Origin: Antedon mediterranea
Taxonomy: Eukaryota; Echinodermata; Crinoidea; Comatulida; Antedonidae
Assembly (NCBI RefSeq): GCF_964355755.1
Contig: NC_092680.1
Coordinates: forward strand, 3,451,001 to 3,515,000
Direction: 5' to 3'
DNA: 64,000 nt
Of this stretch, positions 1-12,183 are shown in pieces. Below the pieces are notes generated by a model. It saw nothing but the letters and a program-made list of their open reading frames with translations. It was not told where the DNA came from and searched no databases. Position 1 is the first letter of the stretch. Every line of letters begins with the position of its first letter. A program made the translations under genes and the position numbers.

Positions 1-765
1 AGTATTTCCGACTTTTATTACTGGTTACCGTATTCTATATATTCGTATTACATATTAATATGGCCTTCTACGTCAGATCAGAGCGTTATTGTTGATGAAA
101 ACATTGCTAGCGGAGTTTGCGCTCTCCTGAGAAATTCACGTTGACGTTCGCAAACAGGTTGTCGGTGGTTGCTTATTGTTACAAAGGTAATTAATTTGAC
201 CGAAGAGCAATCAATCGAATCCCGGAGGAGATTATCATCAGTTGGAAGTCGTCGTATCAAGTTTTTGAGATCTGCCGATTGTTTGACATATCATCACCAT
301 CGAACGTGAGCGATGATGATGAAGAAGAGAGTAACTGGGAGGAAGGGAGTGGTTGTGGCGTCATATGATTGATCACGAATAGGATGTTTATTAAAGAGGG
401 AGTGGTGTGGTCGCGGTGTGGTTGGCGGAGAAGAGTTGATGTTGGTCTCACGGAAATTGGTGACAACAAAGATGAAGGTAACGGCGATAGGGAGCCGTAC
501 ACAGCAGATAAACGATAGAAGATACAGAAGGAGTACACAAACAGATAGTACAGGGATTTATTTCGAAAAATGCCCAAAATATCTATATAATAATAATATA
601 TATTTGTATTTCAATTATTATGCGATAATAATATGACTATAATTTATGCACATATATTGCTTTGTATCATCTTATAGAGTCAAAGTAATAAGTTTTTTCG
701 AAAATTAAATAAAAGGGAAGACATTTTTAGGAAAAATCCCTGTAGGCCTACTATGCAAAGGAGTC

Positions 766-834
766 ATGTCAAGCAACGGCGCAGTAGAGAGTGGTGATGC
801 CATAGAAGACATACTGACAGGAGAAAAAGTGCTG
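766..834 (+). CDS. possible first exon of a small membrane protein
   Basis: An ATG at 766 opens 23 codons that read MSSNGAVESGDAIEDILTGE plus KVL, a typical acidic N-terminus, followed by CTG|GTGTCG as a weak donor. In phase it would join the hydrophobic segment at 1095. The frame otherwise runs on to 996 but with a very different, AT-driven composition. Upstream (690-765) lies an AT-rich stretch with TAGGCCTA and a possible upstream ATG. No homologue is recognised, and the call rests only on composition and phase. Confidence 0.2.
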
Positions 835-1094
835 GTGTCGTGTCGCACTAGCAAAACAATATATTGCTATTTTTATCATAATCGTTTGTTCCGGTTTTCT
901 TGTTTCGAGTTGTTCTTAATTTTTAAGTGTCAGCTATTTCACTATTCCTGCGTGACGTTTAACTTTTTTAACTATAGGCCTATAGTATGCAAATGATTTA
1001 ACATCGTTCTACCTGTCTTCATAAATATCACTAAATAGTAACATTTAGGTTTAATTTGATGGATCGGAAAGTTTTCGAAGTTTGTTTTATACAG

Positions 1095-1168
1095 GCAGGC
1101 ATTATTGGTGGCGCATTATGTCACATTGCATTGTTATTGTTTACGGGCGTATTTGCATACGGTATCAG
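1095..1168 (+). CDS. possible second exon encoding a transmembrane helix
   Basis: A 74-nt segment between a good acceptor (tttgttttatacag) and a good donor (ATCAG|GTGAAG) is open in one frame and would encode AGIIGGALCHIALLLFTGVF followed by AYGI, a convincing single transmembrane helix. Joined in phase 0 to the segment at 766-834 it would give a cytosolic acidic N-terminus and a membrane anchor. T-rich DNA often mimics such helices, so chance is a real alternative. No continuation exon in the required phase was found downstream. Confidence 0.22.
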
Positions 1169-2095
1169 GTGAAGCATTATATGAAGTAGGCTGCGTGAGT
1201 GTTGTTTCAGCAGAAGCATTTTTAGTTGTTGTCTAAGTAAGTATATAAAGACTAATTTTAAAATTGCGTGTATCATTTCTTTTCGTTACACTTAACTTCC
1301 AACGCACAGGTAAGGAATAAAAATGTTATGATTGATGTTTAACGACATATATAGATAACTTCACAATTACAATCACAAGTCCATTATTGATGACAGCCAT
1401 TACCTGGACGTTGATTAATGATAGCTAATTATGATAAATATCACAGTGCCGTGTCTTTATCACATATGACAATATTTGTTCAGTATCATAGAACAATTCA
1501 TAATACAGCATCCCATGTGTATCACATGTGGTTCTGTTGCATTTGACGCCACGCATTCCTGTTTATTTTTTCCATATTATTGGGTTTTGTCGATTTTTAT
1601 TCAGATGTGAAAATGAAACATCATAATGCCTATAAATTACTCACGTGACGCATCAATCGGTATCTATAAATCGCACTTCTTTCGCGCGTCGTCGAATTTA
1701 CATTTTTTTGTACCACAGTTAAACCTCGATTAAGCTATATCTGTGATGATTTCCCGCGGGAACATTGTACCCGCATGCTTGAACGCGCCTCAAGGGCTTT
1801 GCCACGAAATCGTCTGACTAAGGATATTCCTGCCTTCACTAAGTTTTGGGAACCGACTAATTTTGATTAAATTGGGAGTCTTTTCCCGTGAGGTTATGGA
1901 ATACGAAATGTTTTTACAAGATGATCATCAACGCATTGTAACATATATGATATGTCCCAATGCGTTCACGTCTAAACCTTATAAACGAATACGTTATGCT
2001 ATGAAATTAAATAGCCTATGCTTTATTCCTTAGGATGTCAAGTAAACCCACACGTGGTAATTATAATTCTACAGTAAATGTTAACGTATACTTAA

Positions 2096-2333
2096 AGCTC
2101 TGTCTACACTATCAAACTTTATGTTACAAAAAATGTTATGTGGCTATATATATATGAACACGATGATGTCGTATCACTGCCATATTTGGGCAAATCACAT
2201 TTTTACAGATCACTATGTCGGTCGGTCGGTAAGCACTAACTCAAATTTGAGCACCCGATTGCAGCCATGTAGGCCTATATGGCCTTAGTTTGTTACATAA
2301 AGTTGGATAGTGTAGACATTGCTTTACAATCAT
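2096..2333. mobile_element. family A MITE-like element, copy 1
   Basis: The element is bounded by inverted repeats of the type AGCTCTGTCTACACTATCAA at the left and the complement (ATAGTGTAGACA..GCT) at the right, with inner CACATAAAGTT-like sequence. There is no coding capacity. The interior contains CCATATTTGG (2180-2189). Target duplication is not clear. Six relatives occur in the window. Confidence 0.75.
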
Positions 2334-2524
2334 TGTCGAGGCATAGCCTATACTATACTATATAGTATACTATATTATATAACACCTATATAAATTCCTG
2401 TCATTTGATTGGACGAATGTGGGTCACATGGCGTGCAATAGTACGCACTATTCAACGATCGTTAAATAGTACTTTTTGAAACATTTTTTCAATTAACTAG
2501 AATTTATTTAGATGTTATATAAAA

Positions 2525-2683
2525 CAAATAATGAATGTTTTGTATTCGTGTAATGGTACAAAAATGGCACTTGGTGAATGATGAAAGGTTATATCAACTC
2601 GGCTTTGCCTCGTTGATATAACCTTTCATCATTCACCTCGTGCCATTATTTGTACCATTGCACTCATAAACATTCATTATTTG
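2525..2683. mobile_element. long foldback (near-palindromic) element
   Basis: The two arms (about 2525-2600 and 2606-2683) are reverse complements with few mismatches: CAAATAATGAATG at the start mirrors CATTCATTATTTG at the end, TAATGGTACAAA mirrors TTTGTACCATTG, and GGTGAATGATGAAAGGTTAT mirrors the right arm. The turn is around CTCGGCTTTGCCTCG. It has no coding capacity. It is a foldback MITE or the result of an inverted duplication; the transcript would form a long hairpin. Confidence 0.8.
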
Positions 2684-2699
2684 TATACTATACTATAAA

Positions 2700-5600
2700 G
2701 ATTTTAGAATTCAATTCTAACTGTAAAATGTTCGCATAGTTGAATATAGCGTTGACGGAAAACTATTTTACTTTTTTATTCGTTTAATTTTGACAACTTT
2801 TGTTTCAAAATTATTTTGTATGCTTATGGTAAATCATATCCGCACTGGAAAAGGGTCCAGAACATCTTGTCATTTTAGAATGTTAGATTATTTGACATAT
2901 TTTGCTTTCAATAGACAGATCAATTTTATATCAATTTTGTATAAACCTATAATTTGTAACCGTGGTAAAATAATGAGTAACATAAATAACAAGAAAAAAA
3001 CGAAGCGGAATGTGACGCGTTTGTAGCAGTTATTATGTTCTAAGGTGTTGGTATTCTAATGAATGTAATTAATGGATGATCAGATTATTCAAAGCCTTTA
3101 TTAAGATAATTTACGATCATAAATTGTGAATGGATTTAGTAGTCCTTGAGTGGGGGCCGGGAATTGAACACTTGCACGCGCTGGATCACATGACATCCAA
3201 CACGTCAACAAAAGTTCAATCAAGATCTGCCATGGAGCTAATGAAACTGATTTTGTGTTTTAGTTAATTTGTTATCACTCCATTGTAACTTAGATAAACT
3301 TCAAGGCAGTTTTAATAATTCAGCAATGAATAATCCATAACGATTAGTGTAGCTAAATTAGCATCTATTTTTCAGTCGTTGATGTTCGTCTTTATGGTCG
3401 TGTATGTTCGTGTTTATGTTCGTGTTATGTTCGTGTTTATGTTCGTGTATGTTCGTTTTTAATTCGCATATCTTGCTGTTTACGAACAACCATATCACAT
3501 AATATTGCTCATTTCGGAAAGTGATGTAATAATCGATTTATATATAAAACCTTTTTTATTTATACTGTAAGCTATAGTGAATACCATTTGAGGCCTCTGT
3601 TTGGCATTCAATCAATCAATTCTGTTAATAGTTAATTGTTTATCTATGAAAATCGGACCAGAAAATATGAAAATTGGACCCGAGACTTTGAACATCGGAC
3701 CAGAGATTTTTGTCTTATTACTGTATATTACGAACTTTCTATCTATGGACTTCATCGGTCAGTCATATATATTTATTTCAATTTTATTTGATTAAACTCT
3801 GTTAAAAAAGGTCACAAAAGACATAGTTATTAGGTGAAAGACAGAGTGAACTTTTGCTTCTATGGAATATGGATATAAAGGGTTATAATAGGACTATAAT
3901 TGTAATTATCGAATTCATACAATGCAGAATCGTTTAATTATCATGGGTACAATACCCCCCAAAGTACATAAAGCCTATTTTGTATGTTATTACCCACCCA
4001 TAAACTAGCAGAGACAAAATGACAACCGACGATTTCAATTCATCTATTTTGTAATCGCTTCTTCGTTATCGACTATCTTGTCCTTCTAACTACTCAGCTA
4101 AATTAAGTAATTTGTGTACTTTAGTCTATGAAAAAAGAAGTACCATTACAGTTAAGTACAATTAGTAATTGTTATACCAGTAAGAAATACATATAACATG
4201 GAATATTATGTACCCAGAGCTCCATTATTAAGATTACTCGGGTAAAATATATGTTTGTCGATTGCATTGATGTTTAAGCAATGTTAAACGGCTGGTAAAC
4301 AACCAGAAAATAATATACTCTAAAACTATACCGTTTAAAAGTTATTAAAAATAAGCCCGTGCTTAGCAGATCATTTGCACGTTTTATTGTTATAATTCCG
4401 GGTTTTTTTTAATCGAAGTGTTACTTAATTTTCATATAATACGCTTTATAAAGTGCACTTGGTGTATGTCGTTATATACCGTATGAGATGTTTTAAGATA
4501 TATGTTATTAACAAAGTCTGACAGCATGTTTCCTTAAAGGTGATTCGAGAAGTTTTCTTCTCCTTAAACTTTTTTTTTTGGGTGGGGGCTATATTCTCCT
4601 AACTTTAGAATATCTTTCACTTAAAAGGGTACAAAAACGTATTTATTTATTCATTTACTCTTGCCAAAATATATGATAACTACCAACAAGCCCTTGAAGA
4701 ATTACATTAATTTAGAAACCCTTCCTCAACGTAGGACCAACCTGTGCATAAGTTTTGCAAAAAATGTAAGCAAAATGAATGTTGTAACCATTACTATACC
4801 ACAATCAAAAAATGTTTCATCATGCAACTAAAGAATTAAAAGAAATACAAAATCCCTGTCGCAAAAACTAAAAGATTTAAAAATATTGTTGTCCTCTTTG
4901 ATGAAATTATTAGAAAATAGTAGTAAGTAAATACATTAAATATTGGTGTACAACCTATATTGGTTTGTATACATTTCATCTTTGTAAATGTTGATTATGT
5001 TTTTATTGTTCTATATTTTGTAAAGAATACGCCAATTCGGAACTTATTGTCATGCCTTTATATTTTATTTTTACTTTATTCTGCTCTTTTTATGACTAAA
5101 ACATTAAGTTAATTTATTGTCAGCGTCCTCAAAATTAAAATTATGATTATTATTGAAGCCAATCAAATTTAACCAAGCAGGGGTTCTTTTTAACGCTGGC
5201 ACCGCCAGTTAATCATACATGTTGTCCCCTTGAATTGTTAAATTGTGAAATTTACATCATTACTATCGTCATACACAAATAGGCCTACTATACATCATCA
5301 ACACAACACACAATTAGATATCTTCATGTAAGAGAACCACTATTACAATAACATTAATAGTAATTTTTAAGTAATAAAACATTTTGATAGTTTGTGATGC
5401 CGTGCGTGTAGGCTACGCTAGCTCAGGTATAGTTTGACCAGATGACTACGCTGCTGTCATTACAAAATAATGACCGCGTGGTGTTATTACCTGCAACCTT
5501 GTTATGAAATTGGTATCGTTTTTCCATCTTCCAGTATTAGATTTTCAAGCATTATGTTTGTCATTACTCGCTTATTTATTATTCGTTTTCCGTATTTTTT

Positions 5601-5770
5601 TTTTTTTTTTTTGGTGAGTCGATTTATATAGACCTAAACGCACTACTAATCTTAGCCCTATACCAATTTCGCATTCGTTGTCATTATGTTATTACAGTAG
5701 TATTAGATGTAATCATGGAAAAATAAGCAGCCTACCGATTTATATCCATGAAATAATCAAAGTTTCTTTC
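2700..5770. other. gene-free AT-rich interval
   Basis: No exon or complete mobile element is seen. It contains the GTTCGTG repeat (3385), a poly-T run (5595-5612) and a B-box-like GTTCAATTCCC on the minus strand near 3160. Confidence 0.5.
3385..3465. repeat. short GTTCGTGTTTAT tandem repeat
   Basis: About six imperfect repeats of a 10-13-bp unit (GTTCGTGTTTAT / GTTCGTGTAT). Confidence 0.75.
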
Positions 5771-5772
5771 TA

Positions 5773-5930
5773 AGCTCTTTTTACACTATCAAACTAGTTT
5801 GTGTGTGCTCAAATATGGTAGTGATATGCCCACATATGCCCTATACTATAGGCTATAGTAGTGATATGACATCATCGTGTCCATACATGGGCACATCACA
5901 TTTCTTTTGTCACATAAAGTTTGATTATTA
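5773..5930. mobile_element. family A element, copy 2 (right end eroded)
   Basis: The left end (AGCTCTTTTTACACTATCAA) and interior (AAATATGGTAGTGATATGCC, CATCATCGTGTCCATACATG) match the family; the right end keeps CACATAAAGTTTGAT and then diverges. Confidence 0.65.
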
Positions 5931-6299
5931 TAACTTCATTTTTCTTTATCCTAATTTTAGCGCTTTATTTTTAAGTTAGTAAATTTGAGCAAAATAAAAC
6001 TGGAGTAGGGCACATTATCTTACAATAATAATATATGATTCAATGCACTATAGCTAATATACAGTTATCACTATGCTTGATACCAAATTATTGCGGGGAA
6101 AACAAGCTAAATTAAAATGAAACAACCAATCTCAACGCTGTTCAGTTTTCAATTAGGTTTTGATACACATTTTCCAATAATTATAATAGACGAAAATGAT
6201 GTATATTTTAAAGTGACGTTATTCTTTGCGGCCTCTCAAGTATTGGAAAGCTATATAAAATATAAATAATTAAACTCAATAAGCGTGTATGTTTATTTT

Positions 6300-7001
6300 A
6301 CATACTGTGATTATCTATAACATGGTGCGCTGCAACACGTGTATTCATACTGCGATTATCTATAACATGGTGCGCTGCAACACGTGTATTCATATTGAGA
6401 TTATCTATAACATGGTGCGCTGCAACACGTGTATTCCTATTGCGATTATCTATAACATGGTGCGCTGCAACACGTGTATTCATACTGCGATTATCTATAA
6501 CATGGTGCGCTGCAACACGTGTATTCATACTGCGATTATCTATAACATGGTGCGCTGCGCAACACGTGTATTCATACTGCGATTATCTATAACATGGTGC
6601 GCTGCAACGCGTGTATTCATACTGCGATTATCTATAACATGGTGCGCTGCAATACGTGTATTCATATTGCGATTATCTATAACATGGTGCGCTGCAACAC
6701 GTGTATTCATATTGTGATTATCTATAACATGGTGCGCTGCAACACGTATATTCATACTGCGATTATCTATAACATGGTGCGCTGCAACGCGTGTATTCAT
6801 ACTGCGATTATCTATAACATGGTGCGCTGCAACGCGTGTATTCATACTGCGATTATCTATAACATGGTGCGCTGCAACGCGTGTATTCATACTGCGATTA
6901 TCTATAACATGGTGCGCTGCAACGAGTATTCATATTGAGATTATCTATAACATGGTGCGCTGCAACACGTGTATTCATATTGCGATTATCTATAACATGG
7001 T
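6300..7001. repeat. 45-bp minisatellite, 15 full copies, with E-box in many units
   Basis: The unit contains GATTATCTATAACATGGTGC followed by GCTGCAACACGTGTATTCAT. It is regular from about 6300 to 7000 with one +2 insertion near 6560 and a small deletion near 6922. About eight units keep CACGTG; others carry ACGCGT or decayed forms. Because 45 is a multiple of three and the unit lacks stops in some frames, long open frames arise on both strands; these are not genes. Confidence 0.95.
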
Positions 7002-7009
7002 TTTATATT

Positions 7010-8770
7010 CTAATGCAATGCAGAAAATATGAAATGTTGTTGAGAAAAAGACGAAATACTCTAGAAAATGTTAAAAAATAAATCGGAAATGATAGTAAAA
7101 CTATTGTGCCAGAAAGATAAGGAAATTGATAATATTCATATATAATATTCATTCATGTTAATTCTATATTTTGCCGTATTTTGTTTCTATAAATAAGCTT
7201 AATGCTTTGCGTGTATTCCGAATTTAGCACAACAAATTAAAATTAGTCCGTGCTGCATGTCTACTAACAACAGTTTTGGCTTTTTCCCTCGTTCTTGTCT
7301 TAATGGCGTAATCTTCCCAAGGACAATGGTAAATATATACATTTTATCCGGTAACTTGTAAATAAGATTTGCTTTCAGACGAATGTACATACAACGTCAT
7401 TGATGTAATCAGCAAACGACCACGGTGAACGTAATGTGTGTACTAATGGACAACATTAGACGTAACCCATGTGGACAGCACAGTTGGGAATATAAAAACT
7501 ACACCGACCTATTATAATAACTGCATCTTTATCTCTATAATTGTATAGACATAGGTTGTTTGTTTTTTTAATTTATACGTAACTTTACTTTCTATGGATC
7601 ACAGATTTCAAAATCAAAGATTGAATGAATAATAATATAATTTAAACCTTTTAACTGAATTATATAAAAAGATAATTCAATAATTTGATAACGAATTAAC
7701 AATCAGTAGTATCCATTGGAAGGAATAACATGACGATTTTAAAATAATATTATGTTCTAAAAATATTGAGTGTTAGATAACCTCATTAACAAAAAAAACA
7801 TACATAGTACAGAACTTCCATCTACATTGAGAGTTCGGCCAATGACAAACGAGTTGGAAGTGCGCCCTCACATGCCAATTCTATACGTTGTGGTCAAAGA
7901 TCTTTGGTTTTGGTTCACTTCTTGCGTCTAGTTAACGCACATCAGCTTATCGCGCGCCAAGTGTTAGGGCATTCACTCATTACGCATGTCCTGATTCGCC
8001 AAAAAGAGCTTCAAAGCTCACCATTAGATATTTAGCGTGTTATAATAAGAAAAATAAGGATGGTTACACCATCTACAGGAACTATTACTACATTTACAAG
8101 CATATGATTTTGTATGTGACCTATTCCAAGTGTGCATCTACTATGGCAAGCCATAGTATGAATTGGGGACTTTTGGCGGACTTGGCTTGCCATAATATAC
8201 CATTTCCTTCTCATCAACAAATCACAGAGCAAAGATTAAGATTATTTTTTTCATCTAATAATAATCAGAGCAAATGTTTTTTGTCTTAACATTTAAAATT
8301 CGATATGAAACATGAGTATTAACTCGCACTTTTTATGATGTTGATATACAAGACACGAATTGTGGATTTAGGATTTTAGTTACTTATTCCAGTGTTAATC
8401 AAATTGACACCTTCTAACCTTACTGTTGTTTTACCAGTTACCTTCAGTCTTTAGGCCTGCCACCCATCGAGCATTATGTTATGTGAATTGACGCGAAATA
8501 AAGCGTTGTCGCCCCGGGGACTTTGGTGCTTAAAGTTGATATGTTGGTATGCACCCTGGCCTACGGATGTTCTTTCTACTTTGATTGTTGTAACCTGTTG
8601 CACTTTCTATTTTCTAGCCAGTAGGATGCAGCTATAGTGTAAAGGTTGATATCATAGCAAACTACAGTTTTCCCCTATTTGCTATTTACAGTTTAGAGGC
8701 GCTATTAATTTGTTCCACTAGGCCTACTACTACTAGTCGCGCAACACAAGGACGTAATCGCAACGCGCCG
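7010..8770. other. gene-free interval
   Basis: AT-rich sequence with no recognised repeat boundaries; short inverted segment around 8145-8195 (GGCAAGCCATAGTATGAATT against GGCTTGCCATAATATACCAT is direct rather than inverted). No supported gene. Confidence 0.5.
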
Positions 8771-8774
8771 CGAT

Positions 8775-9014
8775 TAAGCTTGGTTCCCACTAGATCGCAA
8801 CGCAACGACGCAAGTGCTGTATTGCGTAATCACAAGTGGGAACCGACGACGCAACAGTGCTGCAAACATCGCAGGTTTGATTTCACGCAGGTGGGGGCAT
8901 TAGTGGAAGAGCATTTTCCTACGTTGCGTTACGTTCCATCGCTAGTGGGAACCAAACTTTAGTCACAATTACTTGCGCTGCACTTACGTTGCGTTCTAGT
9001 GGGAACCAAGCTTA
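8775..9014. mobile_element. family D MITE-like element, copy 1
   Basis: The outer inverted repeats are TAAGCTTGGTTCCCACTAG and CTAGTGGGAACCAAGCTTA, a perfect 19-bp pair. Additional internal ends (AAGTGGGAACCGACG near 8830, GCTAGTGGGAACCAAACTTT near 8941) show nesting or internal duplication of the same ends. GCAACG-rich subterminal repeats are present. It is non-coding. Confidence 0.75.
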
Positions 9015-9466
9015 TGATCGCGCCGTGAGGGTCAGTTTTATTACCGTTGTGGGAGCGGGATGGTCACTTGTCGCTCTTTCAACCACCAACCTGTTTATCG
9101 AAGTTCAGACATAAGGGCAAATTTAAAAACCTTTATGTAACCTCGCCCAGGGACCTGTCTATCATGACTGTGCTTTATCCATATAGGCTTTGCTTTATTT
9201 CTTTTCTAAAGTCACCCTCTAATCCGAGTGATTTTAGGAAATTACGTTAATAGTTGCTGTGTGGTTGATTTAATTGTTCGGGTACAGAGTGATTAGTAGT
9301 TGAATAGAGAAACATTATGTGTAAAATTAACGCTATACGACGAGTGATTGTTCTCATTATAATGCGTTTAGCTGACCCGTTCACGAATACCGATTAGTGA
9401 TTGTCAAGTTATGGTGACCATCTTACTACCATGCTATACTGTACTACTGTCGCACTGTAACCTATA

Positions 9467-9641
9467 AAGGCCAATTTACACAGACAAGCGGTGACGGTAA
9501 TACACAATAGAATCTTATTCCTTATAACCATTTACACACAACGCGAAGCGGACAGGCAGTTTCCGCTCAGGATAGATACAGATTCTACATGGGACAAGCT
9601 ACGCGGTTTATATTTACCGCTCGTCTGTGTAAATTGGCCTT
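9467..9641. mobile_element. family C MITE-like element
   Basis: The terminal inverted repeats are AAGGCCAATTTACACAGAC with AAGCGGT at the left and ACCGCTCGTCTGTGTAAATT with GGCCTT at the right, about 25 bp with one or two mismatches. The interior (about 120 bp) is non-coding. It directly abuts the family B element that follows. Confidence 0.75.
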
Positions 9642-9813
9642 AAGGTTTATGGCAAATAGCTTGATTTCGCGAGGAACGTCATCATTCCACAATTCATGAT
9701 GGAAAAGGTTTTGGAGCAAACGTCACGACGCGTAGGCCCACAACAAATCACGTACGTACGCGTCGTGACGTTTACTCCGATCCCAAACGGGCACGATATT
9801 TGCGATAAACCTT
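9642..9813. mobile_element. family B palindromic foldback element, copy 1
   Basis: Outer repeats GGTTTATGGCAAATA and TATTTGCGATAAACC bracket a central inverted repeat: GGAGCAAACGTCACGACGCG on the left mirrors CGCGTCGTGACGTTTACTCC on the right around a short ACAACAAATCAC loop. It is non-coding. Confidence 0.75.
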
Positions 9814-9814
9814 G

Positions 9815-10477
9815 GTAGGCTAAATCCTGCAATTAACTTCGTAAATAATGACATTCAGTCCTAATTGTTTTCATTTTCCAGCCTAAATGTGTTTTTGTTT
9901 GTAGGCCTACAAAAAGCTACATGGATATAGTATTTGCCGCCACGAAGATTAAATATAAGTCCCAAACTACATTGTTTATTATAGACTTTTGACGTAACAC
10001 TAATATTAAATAAACTAAACAAAATATACTAATTCGCCTTTTGGATTTACAGTAAGTATTCAGCGTGTTGCCGCAATTTCATGAAGATTTTTGACGATGA
10101 AAATACTTGGTTTTCGTCTCCCCAACAACGGAAGCCGGTCGAAACGATCCGGTTTTACTCCCTTCATTCGACCTTAACTAGTTTTCATTTTTGTCTAGGC
10201 CTAGTTGTTGGTGCATTAGTATAAATATTAACAGTTATTTTGATTGAAGAGTAATGGTTGTTTTATCAGTGACTACCTGGGTTTACTGTATCTTTCTGTG
10301 CACACTAAAAATGTGTTTATTCATTAGTACAATTCAGGTACCGTATTTTTACGTAGGCCTAGTTGGTAAGTTACGGTACCACTGTTTCCTGTTGCAGAAT
10401 ACCTGTCTTGTTATATCGTATCCTCTATTTTTCCTCCTGAATGTTGTGGTGTAGACACAATCAAATAACATTTCTGA
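9815..10477. other. gene-free interval
   Basis: AT-rich with three TAGGCCTA-type palindromes (9903, 10195, 10353). Nothing else supported. Confidence 0.5.
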
Positions 10478-10527
10478 AGCTCTGTCTACACTATCAAACT
10501 TTATGTGACAAAGAAATGTGCTCATAT

Positions 10528-11907
10528 ATTTTTTTTTTTATCTTATGTGGGTTCATCCCACTTTTATTTCCATACCACTGTTCTCTTTACACATATTTTT
10601 CACTATACACTAATACATATCATTATATTTACAATGTTTGTTTAATCATCTGTATACATATACTTATTTAAAGAGTTTTATTCATTTGTTTACATATTAT
10701 CACATTGATTACATAGCTTCCTCTTTTTAAACATATTATCTGTAACACATTTTCATTAACAAGCTTATTTTTTTCTTACATAGTTGTTTTTGATTTTTTC
10801 ATCTACCACATTTTCATTTAACAATGCATATTCTCTGTTATACTCATTACTTACTATATGTTTACTGTTAACATAATATTGTTCTCATTCTTTAACCTTA
10901 ATATTAATATTTTTGTTCTTTAATGTTTACAAAACTTTTATTTCCAGCAGATCTTTTTTTGCATCTATAACTTCTTAAATTTTCATTTAACTTTTTTACA
11001 TTCTTCTCTTATGTGGATTCATTCCACTTTTTTTTTTTTCTTATTTCCATATATTATTTTGTTTATACATACATTATCATTTAACCACATTGATTACATG
11101 GTTTCCTCTTTTTATACATATTATCTATAACACATTTTCATTAACAAAGCTTATTTTTTTCTTACATAGTTGTTTTGTTTTTTTTTTCATCTACATGCAT
11201 ATTTATTTCATACAATTATAATACGTTTATGTTTAATAAATCCATCCCATGGGTTTGTCCCATTTTATTTTTCTTTGGATTTATCTATGCAAACATATTT
11301 TCATTTAAACAATGCTTATTCTCTGTTATACTAATTACTTACAAACTTTTTACTGTTAACATTATATTTTCCTCATCCTTTAACATTGATTTTTTTTTTG
11401 ATCTTTAAATGTTTACAAAATTTATTTCCAACAGATTATCCTTTTTTGCATCTAGTATAACCCATCAAAGTTTCATTTAACTTTTTTTTTCCTATGTGGG
11501 TTCATTCAATTATTTTTTTTTTACTTATTATTTATTCTATTATTTTTTCATACATACATTATCATTTAACAACATTTGTGTTTAATGATCCATTAAAAAA
11601 ATTAGAATTTTTTTTTTCTTTTTAACCATTTTTTCATTTCAAAATTCCACATGCAGTAAGAATGTGCAAATTACATATATACGGTATATACCTATAATAT
11701 GAAAGCTTTGATGAAAACACTTCACCACTTAAACCTAAACCTTCTTATCCTTCATCATTTTTTTTTATCATCAATCTATAAAAAGCTTTTCACATTTTGT
11801 CTTTTTGTTTTCAAATCATCAAGGTATACATATTTACAAAACATACAATATAGTAGCAAGAAAAAAAAAACATAATAGATTCATCATTCATGGTATCTCT
11901 TTTACAT
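10528..11907. repeat. T-rich tandem satellite, unit about 480 bp, nested in family A copy 3
   Basis: Markers recur in order: CTTATGTGGGTTCATCCCAC (10541) with relatives near 11009 and 11494; TTGATTACATAGCTTCCTC (10703) and its relative at 11090; TTTATTTCCAGCAGATC (10939) and its relative near 11420. This gives roughly two and a half units of about 390-490 bp. The plus strand is strongly pyrimidine-biased with many T runs. There are no genes; open frames here are composition artefacts. Confidence 0.7.
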
Positions 11908-12007
11908 ATAATGTGCCCATATATGGTGATGTCATATCACTGCCATATTTGGGCATATCACTACCATATTTGGGCACATCACACTTTTTTTGTCAAACTA
12001 GTTTAAT

Positions 12008-12183
12008 ATTCAATTCAATTCAATTCACATTTATTTACTCATCGTTTATAAATACAGTTTCATAGCATAAATGATGGCAAGGATCCTGCATAGAGAAGTT
12101 TACACTTCTGTTTTCGCAGGACCCTTTTACATAAAAAACATAAAACAATAAACACAACATAATAGATACAAAATATACAAATA
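12008..12183 (-). mobile_element. 5'-truncated LINE 3' end nested in family A copy 3
   Basis: Read on the minus strand, the fragment ends in a GAATT microsatellite (ATTCAATTCAATTCAATTCA on the plus strand) preceded by a hairpin formed by GGATCCTGC and GCAGGACCC. A 3' hairpin plus short tandem tail is typical of CR1/L2-like non-LTR retrotransposons. It sits within the right terminal repeat of the host element, with AATA on both sides as a possible short target duplication. Confidence 0.6.

Larger units (their letters stand above)
1..2095. other. left edge: AT-rich sequence with weak gene signals
   Basis: Apart from the two weak coding segments at 766-1168, the interval has a GC-richer patch at 250-560 with GATGATGAAGAAGAG-type purine runs and no convincing protein. 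A short open segment behind a good acceptor at 1719-1870 was considered and not accepted. Confidence 0.5.

Noticed and set aside
257-577. 106-codon minus-strand frame rich in Ser and Pro
   Set aside because: Composition follows purine/pyrimidine-biased DNA; no motif, and no splice or promoter context supports it.
1719-1870. 50-codon open segment behind the good acceptor TTTTTTTGTACCACAG
   Set aside because: Phase does not match the candidate exon at 1095-1168, and the start CAGTTAAACCTCGATTAAG resembles the end of a pogo/Tigger-like DNA transposon, so it is more likely repeat-derived.
3140-3240. B-box-like GTTCAATTCCC on the minus strand, possible tRNA or SINE
   Set aside because: No convincing A-box or clover-leaf stems.
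6289-6938. Open frames of 65-142 codons on both strands
   Set aside because: They are translations of the 45-bp minisatellite; the unit length is a multiple of three, so frames stay open without coding.
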